A stretch of DNA of 64,000 nt from assembly GCA_025667525.1 (NCBI GenBank), contig CM046878.1, forward strand, positions 577,448,868 through 577,512,867. Reading direction: 5' to 3'. Positions 21,601 to 34,178 of this stretch are shown one piece after another. Position numbers and translations under genes: made by a program. Within the stretch, counting starts at the first letter, position 1. Every line of letters begins with the position of its first letter. The notes beneath the pieces are model-generated. The model was not told the DNA's origin and ran no database searches. It worked only from the letters and a program-made list of their open reading frames with translations. The DNA is from Glebionis coronaria (Eukaryota; Streptophyta; Magnoliopsida; Asterales; Asteraceae).

Positions 21601-22434
21601 ATTTGTTTTATATGCTAATAACTTTGATAGTTGTTGAACATTAGTTGCTTTACTCTTTAACAGTCTCAAGTAAAATATTATGGATGTAATTTTTCTTATG
21701 GAAAGATGAGTGAGTTACTACTAGCTAATGAGTTACTACTAGTTAGTTCTCTTGGACCTTCAATGACTCTAAGTTCTTCTCCAAGCTCTTCTCCGAGACT
21801 TTCAACGACTCTAATTTCTTCTTCAAGCTCTTATTTGAGACCTTCAATGATTCTAATTTCTTCTCTAATCTCTTCAGCATGGGCAAATTGCTTGCACTTG
21901 ATTGGAAAGATAAAGGTACATAAGAAAAAAATAGAATATTATATGCATCTCGAGATGCACATAATTGCTTCAGCTACACTACTACACGACCTTTACGATA
22001 ACATGGGGGACATTAGTTTGATATACTTTGGTGATGTGTCCGTTGTCCTGTGTATGGGTTTATAATCGTTAGTAATATGCATGTTTAAGCGCACGTTTAA
22101 GTGTCCTTGTCGAATAAAACTATGTTTATGCGTGGCTATTTGTAAGTCTCTCATGTGTTTCTACAAGGGGTATGTATAATATTTTGAATACATAAATATT
22201 GATTCGTACGAAGGTCTCATTTTGTAGTATATAAACGTCGAGATAGTAAAACGAAAATAAAATGACACGTCATTCGCCGAGACGATAGTGTATAAAAACG
22301 AACTATATATTGTATAAGTAATCATTATATAGTTACACTTTATTTTATCCATAATAATTATGTAACTTTTTTTGTAAAATAAATATATATAGTGTAAATA
22401 ATAAACATTAAATCTTTGGATCATTTTTCCCCGG

Positions 22435-22862
22435 AGACATGTCGCCAGGATACTTTGGCGGGTAAAATTCCGCCAACATTTTCGCTACATTATTTGGGGT
22501 TTGTCGTTTAGTGTGGCATTTCCCCTGCGACATGTCGTCGGGGTTAACTTGTAACGTATTTTAAACACGGGATTAATACTAATCCAATGTTAAATACTCT
22601 GACCAACAAATCCCATGCGACATGTAGCAAAGAATATCTGGTAGAAAAATTTCCCTTTCACTTTTTGGTAGACTTTTTAGCCAATGCTGGCCCGACTGTT
22701 CCCCGGCGACATGTCGCGGGGGATTCTTTGGTCAAAGTTTGGCCTAATAGTCTCCCTGACTTTGTGCCACGTCAGACGCCTTTTTTTCGTTTAACGAACT
22801 TTCCCCAGGGACAAATATCGCTGGGGAAATGCTCGCTTCTCGATTTAGGAATTCTTGTAGTG
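22435..22862. repeat. CACTA subterminal palindromic repeats, right side, copy A
   Basis: Several degenerate copies of CCCCGGCGACATGTCGCCGG occur at roughly 22430-22455, 22520-22545, 22612-22632, 22698-22725 and 22800-22830. In CACTA elements clustered subterminal motifs are the transposase binding sites. Further degenerate copies lie at about 18312, 19025, 19112 and 19200. Confidence 0.65.
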
Positions 22863-22925
22863 GCTAGCTTTTATTTTCCAGGCCAACTTAAAATTATACT
22901 AATATAACTCCTAAATAGAAAAGGA

Positions 22926-23304
22926 GAAATGATCCATATTGTTCGCAGCAGCTATGTTGCTTGCTACAACATCATTTTGACAATTTTAAATGTCAACTTT
23001 AGCTCTCTTTCTTCATATGCAATCGCTTGATGTCAGCCTTTAGTTAATAAGAAGATTGAGATCTGTGAGTGCCGATGCAACAACAGCTAATCCCATGCTG
23101 GCATTTGATAACTTAAGTTGAAGTTGAGAAAACATGGGATTAGTCGTTGTTGAAGCGCCATGAGCACCTCCAAATTTTTTTATAAACCGAAGCCGCATGC
23201 AGTGATTTCATAAGGAGAAGGGGAGCTAAAGCTAACGTGGGGAATTGCCTTGAAACACTGTTGCAGCATGCAACAGAGTTGACGACCACAACAGAGATCA
23301 TTTC
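22926..23304. repeat. Foldback (hairpin-forming) element, copy A
   Basis: The left arm begins GAAATGATCCATATTGTTCG and the complement of the right arm begins GGAAATGATCTCTGTTGTGG. Complementarity recurs along the whole 380 bp and is strongest at the centre, where 23078-23097 pairs with 23133-23152 (CATGGGATTAG core, two mismatches) around a 35-nt loop. A transcript could fold into one long hairpin. It could be a MITE or a small-RNA precursor-like structure, about 1.1 kb beyond the P450 stop codon. Confidence 0.6.
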
Positions 23305-23499
23305 CCCATAAAAAAAAATACTAAAACTAGAAATCACAAATACTCTGTAATGCAAAAATGAAAAATAATCCCACTCATATATAAAATCTTAAAAATGTTT
23401 TTGAATATTCAAGCATTACTACTTTTACTGCACGCTGGGTCGCCCCGTATTTTGGGGGCCTTGTGCAAAAGTTTCGCTACTAAGTTTGCTAAGCACACA

Positions 23500-23660
23500 T
23501 ACACCCAAAGCCTTTAGTGTAGTGGTTAGTATTTGGTCATACGTGACACGTGTATCGATCAAAATGTTGTGGTTCAAGTCTCGCGAAAGTCATATGTATT
23601 AAATAACGGTTTATATGAAAAAAGTAACTTTAAAAACATAACTTTGAAAAAACTACATGG
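23500..23660 (+). repeat. tRNA-derived SINE-like segment, copy A
   Basis: TTAGTGTAGTGGTTAGTATT resembles a pol III A box, and GTGGTTCAAGTCTCGC at about 23569-23584 resembles a B box, with about 45 bases between them. No cloverleaf or full tRNA can be drawn. A diverged copy lies at 46575-46700. It could be an old SINE head or chance similarity. Confidence 0.4.
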
Positions 23661-23895
23661 GTATTCCAAAAATTTAAGTAAATTAAAGTGTTTTACGTAG
23701 TAAAAACAAAAATTTACAGCCAGTATGTTCCTAAGGGAAAAGAAGGGCTGAAAATGGTAAAGTTGTAAACTTTTTACAGTTTATGAAGATAAAACTCTTA
23801 GACTAAAGTTGTAAAAGCTATAAACTTTAAGGATCCAAAATGTTAATAAACAAAAATCATCATCTTCGTCATTGAGATCTAAACTTAATCTGTAA

Positions 23896-24082
23896 GAGCA
23901 ACTACAATGGCAAAAGTCATTAAAGACTTTTTACAATTTTACAAAGTCATGTTTACTAGTTTTTCCCATTGTAGCAATAGTTTTTTTTTTATGTTTTTTA
24001 GAAAGACTTGATAACTACCAAGTCTATTGCAAAAAAACTTTAGTTAGTAAATAATCTTATAATTCATACATTGTACATGCTC
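23896..24082. mobile_element. 187-bp Harbinger/Tourist-like MITE, copy A only
   Basis: Ends are GAGCAACTACAATGG and, as complement, GAGCATGTACAATG, flanked by TAA on both sides (23893-23895 and 24083-24085). GAGCA...CAATGG ends with a 3-bp TAA duplication are typical of PIF/Harbinger MITEs. The paralogous spacer at 46980-47035 lacks it, so it arrived after the duplication or was lost there. Confidence 0.7.
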
Positions 24083-24379
24083 TAATCTCCTCATCTCGCT
24101 ATGGCAGGATTGATAATTACTGTTGTTGTTGAACTCTTAATGCGTGTAACACACAGTCACACACATGTTAGTATGTTACCATAAAACTTGCTAGTTTAAA
24201 TTTAAGGTTGAGAAAAGCCATACATGGAGACGAGATAAGGAAGTGAGATAAAAAAAAATATACTACCATTTATTCAATAGTCATACAACAACAACAACAA
24301 TTCTCGAAGGAAATGAGAAAAGTACAATGTAGACAGCCATGCCCATAGGAGACGAGAGAGACTGCTTTCATGGACAATA

Positions 24380-26063
24380 TTACATATATAGGCTCACATC
24401 GGACAACCTTTGAGATGGAATAAGTAGTAGCGGTTTTTTCTTTTTTAGACTCAGGCCAAATGTTTCCGAAAAGTCAAGCTCTTCGCCCTTAGGCAAGGTC
24501 CAATCGAACGAATGAAAGAGCGAAGCCAAGATATACATTTGCATCTTATCTGCCAACTGACGCCCTGGACAGAGTCTTCTCCCTGATCCAAATGGAAGGA
24601 ACTTCATATTGTTCCCATTGAAATCCAATTTTTTTGTCCCCTCTTCAGTCAAAAACCTATCCGGGTTGAACTCCAATGGATTTTCCCAGTAGCGAGGATC
24701 ACGTTGGATTGCCCACGCATTTACAAAGACGGTACAATCCTTTGGAATGGTGTATCCACCTACCACACAAGTTTTCCTTGGTGCCCTCAGCAGCAAAGGG
24801 CCTACAGGGTGCAATCGAAATGTTTCCTTAATTGTCGCATCTAGGTATTGAAGTTTTGGGAGATGAGATTCTTCGACCATGCTGTTTGCTCCAACAATAT
24901 TCGTTAGTTCTTCTTGAACCCTAGTCATGACATGATGATTTTTCAAAATCTCTGTCACTGTCCATTCTAGTAGTGTTGCCGATGAATCTATTCCTGCAAC
25001 CATAATATCCTAATACAACAGAAGTTAATCCATGTTTCAAATGAATTAGTCGCATTAAACATGGATTAGTGTTTAATAGGCTTACCATGATAAGTGCCTT
25101 TATATGGATCATACTAGGCGATGTTGGATTCTTCGGATCAATTAGCTCTAGTAATACCTCTAAAAAATCTTTCTTTCCTTCATGTTGAACTTCATCCTCT
25201 GACCTTCTGGAATTAGATTCAATTCGATTATTAATAATCATCGTGATAATTTGATCCATCCGCTGGATTTCCCTCTTCATGTCCCGCGCGATACCTTGAA
25301 GATCAAGCCATGCAAGAGTAGGGATAAAATCAGACACATTCGGCTTCCCTATTATATCAAAAATCTTTGAAACTGTAAAGTACAGTTCTGCTAGAAATTT
25401 GTCATCTTTTGTCCCTTCCACGGATGAGTTTCCCCAGACGACGCCTGTTAAAACGTTTGCATCGGTTGCCAACGAAAGCTCATTAACACTTACATTAGTA
25501 CCAATTTTAGTAAAAACATTTTTGATGGTTTTTCTAACTTCATCCCTTCGGAAGGAACTAGTCTCTTGGAGAATCTTGTTGTTTAGGAGCTCTTGAACAA
25601 GTGTCTTACGAAGGTTACGCCATGTAGCATTGTTGTCGGCCCATGCTACATCTTGGGCTTGGTAAGACATTATGGAGGCAGAAATTCCCACATTTCGGTT
25701 AGCGAATATTTCATCTTGGTCACGAAACACGACCTTTGCTAATTCAGGGCTGCTTATCACGATGTGAAGCTTGCTTCCGAGATAGGTCTTGAAAATGGGG
25801 CCATAGGTGTGAGCCAACTTGGTGAACTGATTGTGCGGGTCAGAACCAAGAAATGGAAGGTACCCAGCGATCGGTAAGGAACGGGGACCTGGTGGTAACG
25901 ATGCGGCACCCTTTGATTGTGTCAATTGGTACCATAAAATAGCCAGTATTAGTGCTACAATGCTAATAACAAGTACTAACTGATTAAACTTGTCTTTGTT
26001 GCTGCTCATCATCACATCCAACCACCATGACATAGTTTCGTTTCCTTGTATCATTTTTTGCAA
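24380..26063 (-). CDS. Cytochrome P450, CYP706-like (CYP71 clan), copy A
   Basis: Two exons: 26063-25086 and 25009-24380, with a 76-bp phase-0 GT-AG intron, giving 535 residues. In order it has a membrane anchor (about 29-45), the hinge PPGP (57-60), the I-helix oxygen-binding motif AGIDSS (331-336, Ser where Thr is usual), ETFR of the K-helix (388-391), FNPDRF (440-445) and the heme loop FGSGRRLCPG (466-475) with ligand Cys473. Near the C-terminus, ASLFHSFDWTLPKGEELD and LKKKKPLLLIPSQRLS resemble CYP706 enzymes. P450s of this clan are ER-anchored monooxygenases of specialised metabolism and need a P450 reductase; the substrate cannot be told. Met4 aligns with Met6 of copy B and may be the true start. 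No disabling change was seen. A retrotransposon sits about 400 bp upstream. Confidence 0.9.
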
Positions 26064-26459
26064 ATAAGATGAAAATGAGACAAGTAACTTGACGCAAATT
26101 TGAAGTATACAAATAGAAGACCATTAACCTAAGAAGACAAAAAAAAATTATAAATTCAATGAGGCTTATTTTAGTCCAACTGTGTGGCCCCAAAAAGACA
26201 AATAGCAGCCATCCACAGTTTCCACTTTGAACATTAATACAAGCATATTTTATTGTTCATTATTAAATTCGTCGAAACTTTTGTTTCTTTCTTTGATAAT
26301 TATGCAGAGCCACCAGTGTAAAAGATAAACTTGGGCAAACCATGGTAAAACATCTATTCAGTAAGCACTTTGTGAGTCTCAAGATTGTAAATGATGTGAA
26401 CAGTTTTTGTTCACTTATGTAACATTCTGAAATAGTGACCCGATAAAAAAGTCAGTTCA
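26064..26459 (-). promoter_or_regulatory. Proximal upstream region of P450 copy A
   Basis: Upstream sequence left attached to the gene after a retrotransposon inserted at 26460. The first 60 bases (containing ACTTGACGCAAATTTGAA) align with 58670-58700 upstream of copy B. The rest has no clear match there. The detached distal part continues at 34184, where TTTTATAATAAAACACA and CAATTTGAATTT match 58760-58835 of copy B. No convincing TATA box was picked. Confidence 0.45.
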
Positions 26460-27338
26460 TGAAGGTTTATGAAGTTCATAACAATTATTAAAAACCCTAA
26501 TATGGATCAAAGCATACACAGCGGAAACAATTTAAAAAGATCATAATTAATAACACAATTATAATTAATCGAATTAGGGTTACATACCTTTATTTTAGCG
26601 AAGATCCACAAGATCATCAACAAATCACCAATTAGGGTTTATGACGAACATTATCAAGATGTAGTCTAAATTAAGACTACATTACGTTCTTGTACACACG
26701 TAATACAACGAGCTAACCGTGATTCTAGCACGTGTAAACCGAGCTTCCACGCTTGTGGAATATCTACCCAACAACCCTAAAGAGAGGTTAGGACTAGATT
26801 ATTGCTAAACCAAACCAAAGGATAAAAGGAACCCTAAAAAAAGTGTTTTTCCTTTGGAGTTGATCAAACAAATAAACCAAACAAATCACATAAACCAAAC
26901 GAAACCCTAAGGTGCGTTTGGCTATATGATCGCAGGAGGAGAAGAGAAAGAATGAAGGGGATAGATTATTATGAAGGCTATGGGATTGTTTATATAGGCT
27001 TTGGCAAAACTTTTCCTCCAAGTAATAAACATTTAAGGAAATAAAATCCTTTCTTCCTTCCTTTTTGTCCCTATGGCCGACGGTTACAAAGCCCACCCAA
27101 GGGGCTTCCGGAACTTTTCCTTTTTCTTCTTTTCTCTTCTATTTAATTCCATAACGGTCGTTTATACTTAACTTTTAATTATTAACGATCGTTAGTTAAG
27201 CTTCGGTTTAATTTAATAAATATATAATAAAATATATTTAATAAATAAAATTAACCCTTTACGTAATGTGTGCAATCACGTAATCCCGAGTTCGATCCTA
27301 ACACACGACTATTTAAATATAAGTCCATAAAACTTTCA
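26460..27338 (-). repeat. 3' LTR (left copy) of LARD-like element
   Basis: 879 bp, TG...CA. It carries an internal GCAATCACGTAATCCCGAG that is eight bases longer than the same site in the other LTR. The LTRs differ by scattered substitutions and small indels (about 95% identical by eye). Confidence 0.9.
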
Positions 27339-30300
27339 GCTCCTACTTGGACATATTTCAAAATATCGTGATCACATTAGTTAGCGTCTAGTTACACGCC
27401 AATGCCCTAGTCCGATCTCGAGTAAGGTCTCTTGGATAAAACCTTTTAATGATTTACTATCATTATTATTATTCTTTCATTTCAAATACAACGTTAATAG
27501 GATATGGATCTCAGTCATTCCTTACATTAACCATTCTGTTTCTCGTTTACGGATATAGCAAGATCACCAAAACAAATTTGGGTGCGGCCGCACAAATATC
27601 TTACTACTCCCCCGAGGGGCCCAGCTGTATTATACTTCAAAATAATTTGAAGGAAACAAATCCCATATTGATTACAAGCAAAAATTATGAATTTTGCAAC
27701 ACTTTTGAAAATAATCCTTATAGCCACCAGTTACGTTTAGCGTTAGATTATTTCACAGAAATGTACTAGATCCACGACAGTTTCCTGGTATCTCAGGTCT
27801 AAGGATAACTATTTATGATTTACTTGATGACAAAGATCCATGAAGTAAAATCATATAGTTGGGATAAGTCCAATATTTGATTCATCAAATATCATCCAAA
27901 ATTGACCAATATACTTTCAAGTATACTCTGTCACTATTTCGAATTGTCTTAACTTAATAATATTCCCATATTATTAATCGACAACGGACATTTAGAAATA
28001 TCATAATATTCATGGATTAAAACATGTAAAATAGGATACAAAATTAAATAACAAGAATAAACGAAACCCAATCTTTATTCCGTTAAATAATAATGTCTTA
28101 ACATCCTTTATCCAAATACTAAAAATAGATCAATGCATAAAACTTGTACATACATCATGCCTCTAGTAATGACATTCATACTTGTTTGGCAAAGCGTAAA
28201 ACAACCAATCTTGACCTATTGGAATTATGAGAATACTTTCTTCAAGAATTCAATTAATTGAAACTCATGTACATGTGCATTCAAATAGTTTGATATTGCC
28301 ACTTAGTATCAAAATTGTAAAACATCCTTGATCACCAATTTCCTAAACTTCCAAAACACATTTGAAGTTCAAAGTATTCTAATTTTTAATGTATAATGCA
28401 ACTTTAATCAACATGTCATCTCCAAAGATCCCATTACTAATATTGAGTGTTACCTCAATTATATCTTTTCAAGTTTTACAACTTGTCATAAAAGATATAA
28501 ATACGTTACCTTTAAAATCTATTATGTAATGTTTGATTCCAACCAAACCTCCAAGTTTGTTGGCTATGATAATTTGCACAACGATTGACAAATTAATCTA
28601 TAAAATATGGAAGCCGATCCAAGATTTAGGATGTTATTCTATTTCCAAACATATTCCTTCAGAATATTCATTACACAAGTTATTTAATAACTTTTAAAAG
28701 AGATCAATATATTCAAATCATCATGCATTTTAAGCATGATATAAATACAACACGACACACATGAAAATTTGTCAAACAAGATTTAGATTTCTTCATGTCC
28801 TAAATATCCATATAAACCTACTACATGGCATATTACGTTGTATTTCCACCGCATAAATAAATAAATTTATTTGTTCCAAGGTTATGTATATCTTATTTTC
28901 TAAACCTCCAAAGCAAAGTTTCATCTCAAATGTAAACCAAATCAACATTTAATTTGAATGAAAATTACTTTCTTACATGTCTATTTGACACATATAATTT
29001 AAGAAAATAACCATAATACTCCCACTAGCTTTTATGAATACTCAGAAATCATCTTATTCAAATTTAAATCCAATCTTGAATTTCAAATTAAACATAAGAA
29101 TAATCTCCTAGATGCATGCTTTTATCCATTCATGGATAATTGCATTTTATACTTTTCCAAAGATTTATTTTGAAGTAATAAACTCATTTCAATTACTTAA
29201 GTCCTTCCTCAAGTAGTCATTCAAGAAATAGTTCATACATATCCAAAATTTTCAATTTAAAATATGACCATCAAAATCTTTATATATTTAATGTGTTTAG
29301 GAAAGAATACTCAATCACAATTAATTACTTTAGTGTGATTAATAATCTATTCATATTAAATATGTGTATAGTTTTGTCCATATAATTTTGACACAAAAAT
29401 TAAACCACCACAATTGGCGTTTTTCTTCCTTTGATGAAACTCATCTCCAATTTCTAGTCAAACTATTTAAGATAAACCAAAACCGAAATTTGATTATCTT
29501 GTTGGACAACATCTATAATAATCGTAGTATGAGTAGTTTACCCAAAACAATATTTTGTAACAAATCACAACAATAATTTGTAACTCATAATTCTCAGCAT
29601 ATAAATCGCATATCCGAGATATCCTTACGGACCTATGACGTAAATTCCTTTATCTTGAGAGTTAGCATTTACAAGCCTTCCTCATGATAATTACTAGTGT
29701 ATTTCAGAAGATTATGTATCTTGTAATTTTATCTTTCAAGATAAAAACTCCCACTTGCTTTTAGTAACTTAAAATTACTCTTTAAATACATAGCAAATAG
29801 ATCAACACTCCAAGGTTATATATATGGACATTACAAAACACAATGGTAGTTCCATACTCTTTATTTTCTAAACAATCCACTTCATAAGTAGTTTAGCAAA
29901 ATCAGAACTCCATTTAAGATATAACGTGGTTCATCACATTCCATATATAATGGTATCTTATTAATCTTCTTATCTCAAGTCATACTCAACTATCTAACCA
30001 TGATATTTTTTTGGAATAAAGGAAGATATAGTTATCTTGAATCAAACATCACCATCATATTGAGAATTTTGATTCTCCTAATGAACATACCATAACAATG
30101 ATGTATTACATTTAGGGAAATATTGTAAGTTAATCTTAACAATATTAACATAAATATATATCTTTAGGCTTACCTATATACCAACTAAATCATCTTAATG
30201 GTATAAAGATTTTCTAACCATTTTGCATGCTTTATAACTCAAGTACTTCTAATACAAAGTCACTTCATTTCCATGTCTTTAAAACATAAACGTCTTACTT

Positions 30301-33300
30301 TATATTATACGTCTTTCAAGACTTTATGTTTGTGACTTTATTCAATAAATCATAAACACGTATAACTAAAGTAATCATGAACACCACTAGGTTTCAATAA
30401 TCTTTTCAAGTTAATTCACTACTATGTCTATTTCTGTAATTTCAAGAATAAACAAATATTTAACTTTAGTAGAATAAGATTACTCTATGTATTTATGTCA
30501 TTCAAGGAATTGTCCATTTTAAGAAACCGCCAAATAATCCTCGCCCGATCTTACGACATGTGGATATTTTACCCCTTGTGTTTACAATTTAGTCCAAGCT
30601 CTTACATGACTAAATCAAAACAACAATGTTTCTTAATGTGAATGATATATATACTTTTAAGTAGTCTTCTAATCATATTGACACATGATCTAACTTTCAT
30701 CTAATATTAATTAGATTGTTAGTCTCTTATCTTAAGGCAAGAGAATCATATCTTTATGAGTTGTTTCTTGCACACAATGTTCATTTCTCCTACTTGTGCA
30801 CGGAACAACCTCATATATTATATAAACATCACATCTAATGTTCGTCTATACAAAATATGATTGTGTCACATATATTAGCTTTTACAAGTAGATGTAGAAC
30901 CACTTAATCAACAAGAGTCAGTACATAACTATCCTTGAAAATATTAGTGTCAACAATTCGAAAGTAATTATCTTAGGACATACTAAAGATAACATGGGTT
31001 ATTACCAAGACGACAAAGCTTGAAACTCCCACTAAATTAGAGAATGCTTTAATAGACTCGAATTTAGTAATACAACACAATTCTCCCACTGAATTTGACA
31101 AAATTGAAAATGTTTCATAATCGGTGAAACTAATTTGTGTTTACTTTCTTAAAACGCATTCGTAAAAATTACTTACACTTTTGAAAAAATACATTCGTAA
31201 CAATTACTTATAGTGTTTAAGAGTGTACTCTACTTCGTGAATGATGACTTATCCATCAATTTCTTTTAACTTGAAAGATTTGGCATGCAATTTCTTCCTT
31301 AATAGGTCTATCAACCCCCACAATGGTATGTAGTGCCTATAAATGGTCAAAGCACAACTACTAGACAAATATGATAGTTTGCCTTATAACCAATTAGCGG
31401 TAACTATTAATAACTCAAAAAATGCACTTTTCTTATCTATTAAAGTTTGCTATGAGTTATGGATTTGAATTTGACATTTCTAAAATCCTTATTAATCCTT
31501 CTTCACTCATGGAAAAGAGTTTAGGTTTATCTTTTAAATTGACTCTATTCTCAACCATACGGTTTTAGATCAATAAATGAATAAACCACGTTTACGGTGT
31601 AACGTTGCATTAATACATTTGTAAAAGAATTTACAAAATTCAATTTTAGTATTTTCGATAATACCATTCAAGAAAATAAAATTACCCCGGTAATAATAAC
31701 CATAGTATTTTCCTTGAAAACTAGAATCCAAAATGACATAATTTCATCACATCAGTTGATCTGCTAGCAATTAAAGTATTCAAGATGGTAACTTGTCGAA
31801 CAATGATTGACAAACAAATTTTCAATTTCTAGATATTTAAAGGATTTACATTGCCAAAAGTCATTTTGCATTGTAAACAAGTTTCATCCCTTCTTTATGC
31901 CTTTAGTTTCCAGATCTTACTGAGTAACTCAATTAAGTCGACTAATCTAAAGAACGTAAAACCTTCATGTGCAATCTTATTCAGTCATGAAGTTTTCTCT
32001 CTATTATAACATCGTCCAGAATCTCATATGACGAAAATTGTAACTTCAAGTGTTCGTCAATTAGATGGCATATGACTTTAAATTTGGGGTATAAATTTTG
32101 ATGTCAAAATCATGCATGGAGAAGCATGCATACATCACCATAGCATTAGTTTAATAAAAACTTTTAGTAAACCTTTTGGTGAGACTAAATTTTTCGCCAT
32201 ATATATTGCAAGTTGAGGTATTGGTTAAACCAATTAAAGATTTTACCCACAACTATTCAAAACGTACGTGTCCTAGAACTCGGCTAGAGCACAAAGCAAT
32301 AACCTTATTCATTGTGTTTCGTATGTGAATTTGCAGTAAATCATCCTTAAGGAATAGTGCAAATAATAATCGTAGGTAATTCCAATTTGACGCACAGGCG
32401 AGCCGGGAATTCGGTCAGCGACTACTGGCATAACACCTCCTTCCTTAACCGGGTACATGACCAACGGTGCATTATACCCACTTTATAGTTTATCAAATTG
32501 AGTAGGCCGTTAAATAGTTATTACAATTCCAATCAACACAAAACATATGTAATTTAGATCTCAAAACAATTCATTAATTTTGATATGATTTAGTCCATAT
32601 TTACTTTTTCTTGAAAAAATTACCCTTGTTTACAACATACAAATAAAACGCATGAAAACAATAAAGTATAAAAAAACTAAATCATAAACACATAATAACA
32701 ATATATATGCGCAATAAATAAATCAAATAGCCACATGCATACGATTTATTCAATAATATCAAATCTAGGTTTTTATATTCATATAAAGGTCTTCTCTAAG
32801 TTTAGATTTATTGTATCAAATAAAGTATGTAGCAAAACACGTAACAATTACCACATAAAACATATGATCCATGAAAAACATGCATGTTTATCAGGATCTC
32901 CCACATAACTTAACAATTAAATCTCTACGAATCAAAACATGAATTCACATAACATAACAATTAATTATGTAATTCATCAAAGTTCCACCCAAATCACTTA
33001 ACAAATTAATTAAATCACTACGGATCGTAACCTCAAATACATGACATAACAATTAATCATGTAATTATCTAAAGATCAAAACATGCAATTTTAGGGTTTC
33101 ACAAAAAAATCTTTTTAAATTTATAATCGGCTAAAAAAACAAAATAAACCGACCTTTTTTAAATCAAATTTAAAAAAAAACAAAACCAAAACCCTAAATT
33201 TTCTTTTCAAAAAAAAACATGTAGTTTTAACTCAAAACAATTATTAGTTAAAAACAATCTTTAGATCTCGATAATTATAACATGTTAACCTGGCTCTGAT

Positions 33301-33305
33301 ACCAC
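27339..33305 (-). other. Interior of LARD-like element, no coding seen
   Basis: Nearly 6 kb of AT-rich sequence with stops in all frames. Several scattered CTCCCACT segments (as GTGGGAG on the minus strand) recur. The longest open stretch (27449-27769, plus) has no domain. It could be a long-decayed copia interior or a genuinely non-coding LARD. Confidence 0.6.
33290..33305 (-). other. Primer-binding site of LARD-like element
   Basis: Reading minus, directly after the LTR, comes GTGGTATCAGAGCC, complementary to the 3' end of plant initiator methionine tRNA. It fixes the element's orientation. Confidence 0.85.
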
Positions 33306-34178
33306 TGAAGGTTTATGATGTTCATAAAAATTATTAAAAACCCTAATACGGATCAAAGCACACATAGCGAAAGCGATTTAACAAGATCATAATTAATAAC
33401 ACAATTATAATTAATCGAATTAGGGTTACATACCTTTATCTTAGCGAAGATCCACAAGATCATCAGCAAATCACCAATTAGGGTTTATGACGAACATTAT
33501 CAAGATGTAGTCTAAAGTAAGACTACATTACGTTCTTGTACGCACGTAATACAACGAGATAACCGTGATTCTAACACGTGTAAACCGGGCTTCTACGCTT
33601 GTGGAATATCTACCCAACAACCCTAGAGAGGGGCTAGGACTAGATTATTGCTAAACCAAAACCAAAGGATAAAAGGAAACCTAAAAAAGGTGTTTTTCCT
33701 TTGGAGTTGATCAAACAATGAAACCAAACAAATCACATAAACCAAACGAAACCCTAAGGTGCGTTTGGCTATGTGATCGCAGGAGGAGAAGAGAAAGAGA
33801 GAAGGGGATAGATTATTATGAAGGCTATGGGATTGTTTATATAGGTCTTGGCAAAACTTTTCCTCCAAGTAATAAACATTTAAGGAAAGAAAATATTTTA
33901 TTCCTTCCTTTTTGGTCCCTATGGCCGACGGTTACGAATCCCACCCACGGGGCTTCCGGAACTTTTCCTTTTTCTTCTTTTCTCTTCAATTTAATTTCAT
34001 AACGATCGTTTATACTTAACTTTTAATTATTAATGATCGTTAATTAAGCTTCGGTTTAATTTAATAAATATATAATAAAATATATTTAATAAATAAAATT
34101 AACCCTTTACGTAATGTGTGCAATCCCGAGTTCGATCCTAACACACGACTATTTAAATATAAGTCCATAAAACTTTCA
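33306..34178 (-). repeat. 5' LTR (right copy) of LARD-like element
   Basis: 873 bp, TG...CA, the upstream LTR in element orientation. It would carry the element's own promoter and read minus, away from CACTA copy B and toward P450 copy A. Confidence 0.9.

Larger units (their letters stand above)
15399..22862 (-). mobile_element. CACTA (En/Spm) transposon remnant, copy A
   Basis: The right terminus ends AATTCTTGTAGTG, the complement of the classic CACTACAAGAA end, followed by GCT. Just inside are subterminal palindromes built on CCCCGGCGACATGTCGCCGG-like units. Minus-strand debris of CACTA coding modules (DUF4218, DUF4216, Ptta/En/Spm) fills 15400-17783. The left end is missing here because the transposon chain of 1-15352 interrupts the element at its TA tract. 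The second copy at 34446-45966 shows the order to expect. No TNP2 catalytic domain was seen, so it is not autonomous. Confidence 0.75.
22863..24379. other. Spacer 3' of P450 copy A
   Basis: Not coding. It holds a foldback element (22926-23304), a SINE-like segment (23500-23660) and a MITE (23896-24082). The spacer is duplicated, without the MITE, at 45967-47088, followed by its interrupted remainder at 56541-56772. Confidence 0.7.
26460..34178 (-). mobile_element. LTR retrotransposon, non-coding (LARD-like), full length
   Basis: Direct LTRs at 26460-27338 and 33306-34178, both starting TG and ending CA, are flanked by a perfect GTTCA duplication (26455-26459 and 34179-34183). The primer site is next to the right LTR: the complement reads GTGGTATCAGAGCC, matching initiator tRNA-Met, so the element is on the minus strand. 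The purine-rich tract AAGTAGGAGC lies beside the left LTR. The 6-kb interior has no ORF with gag, protease, integrase or RT motifs, so the element would need trans-acting proteins. Confidence 0.9.

Noticed and set aside
22161..22424. Minus-strand 87-codon frame in CACTA copy A
   Set aside because: AT-rich and Tyr/Ile-rich; the paralogous stretch of copy B is not open.
23521..23590. Complete tRNA gene
   Set aside because: Box-like motifs exist but no cloverleaf or acceptor stem can be formed; kept only as a SINE-like segment.
25399..25596. Plus-strand frames over the P450 exons (also 56905-57244 and 57811-58077)
   Set aside because: They are antisense shadows of well-supported P450 exons.
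27449..27769. 106-codon frame beside the left LTR of the LARD-like element
   Set aside because: No retroelement or other domain, on the plus strand opposite to the element, and length is expected by chance in 6 kb.
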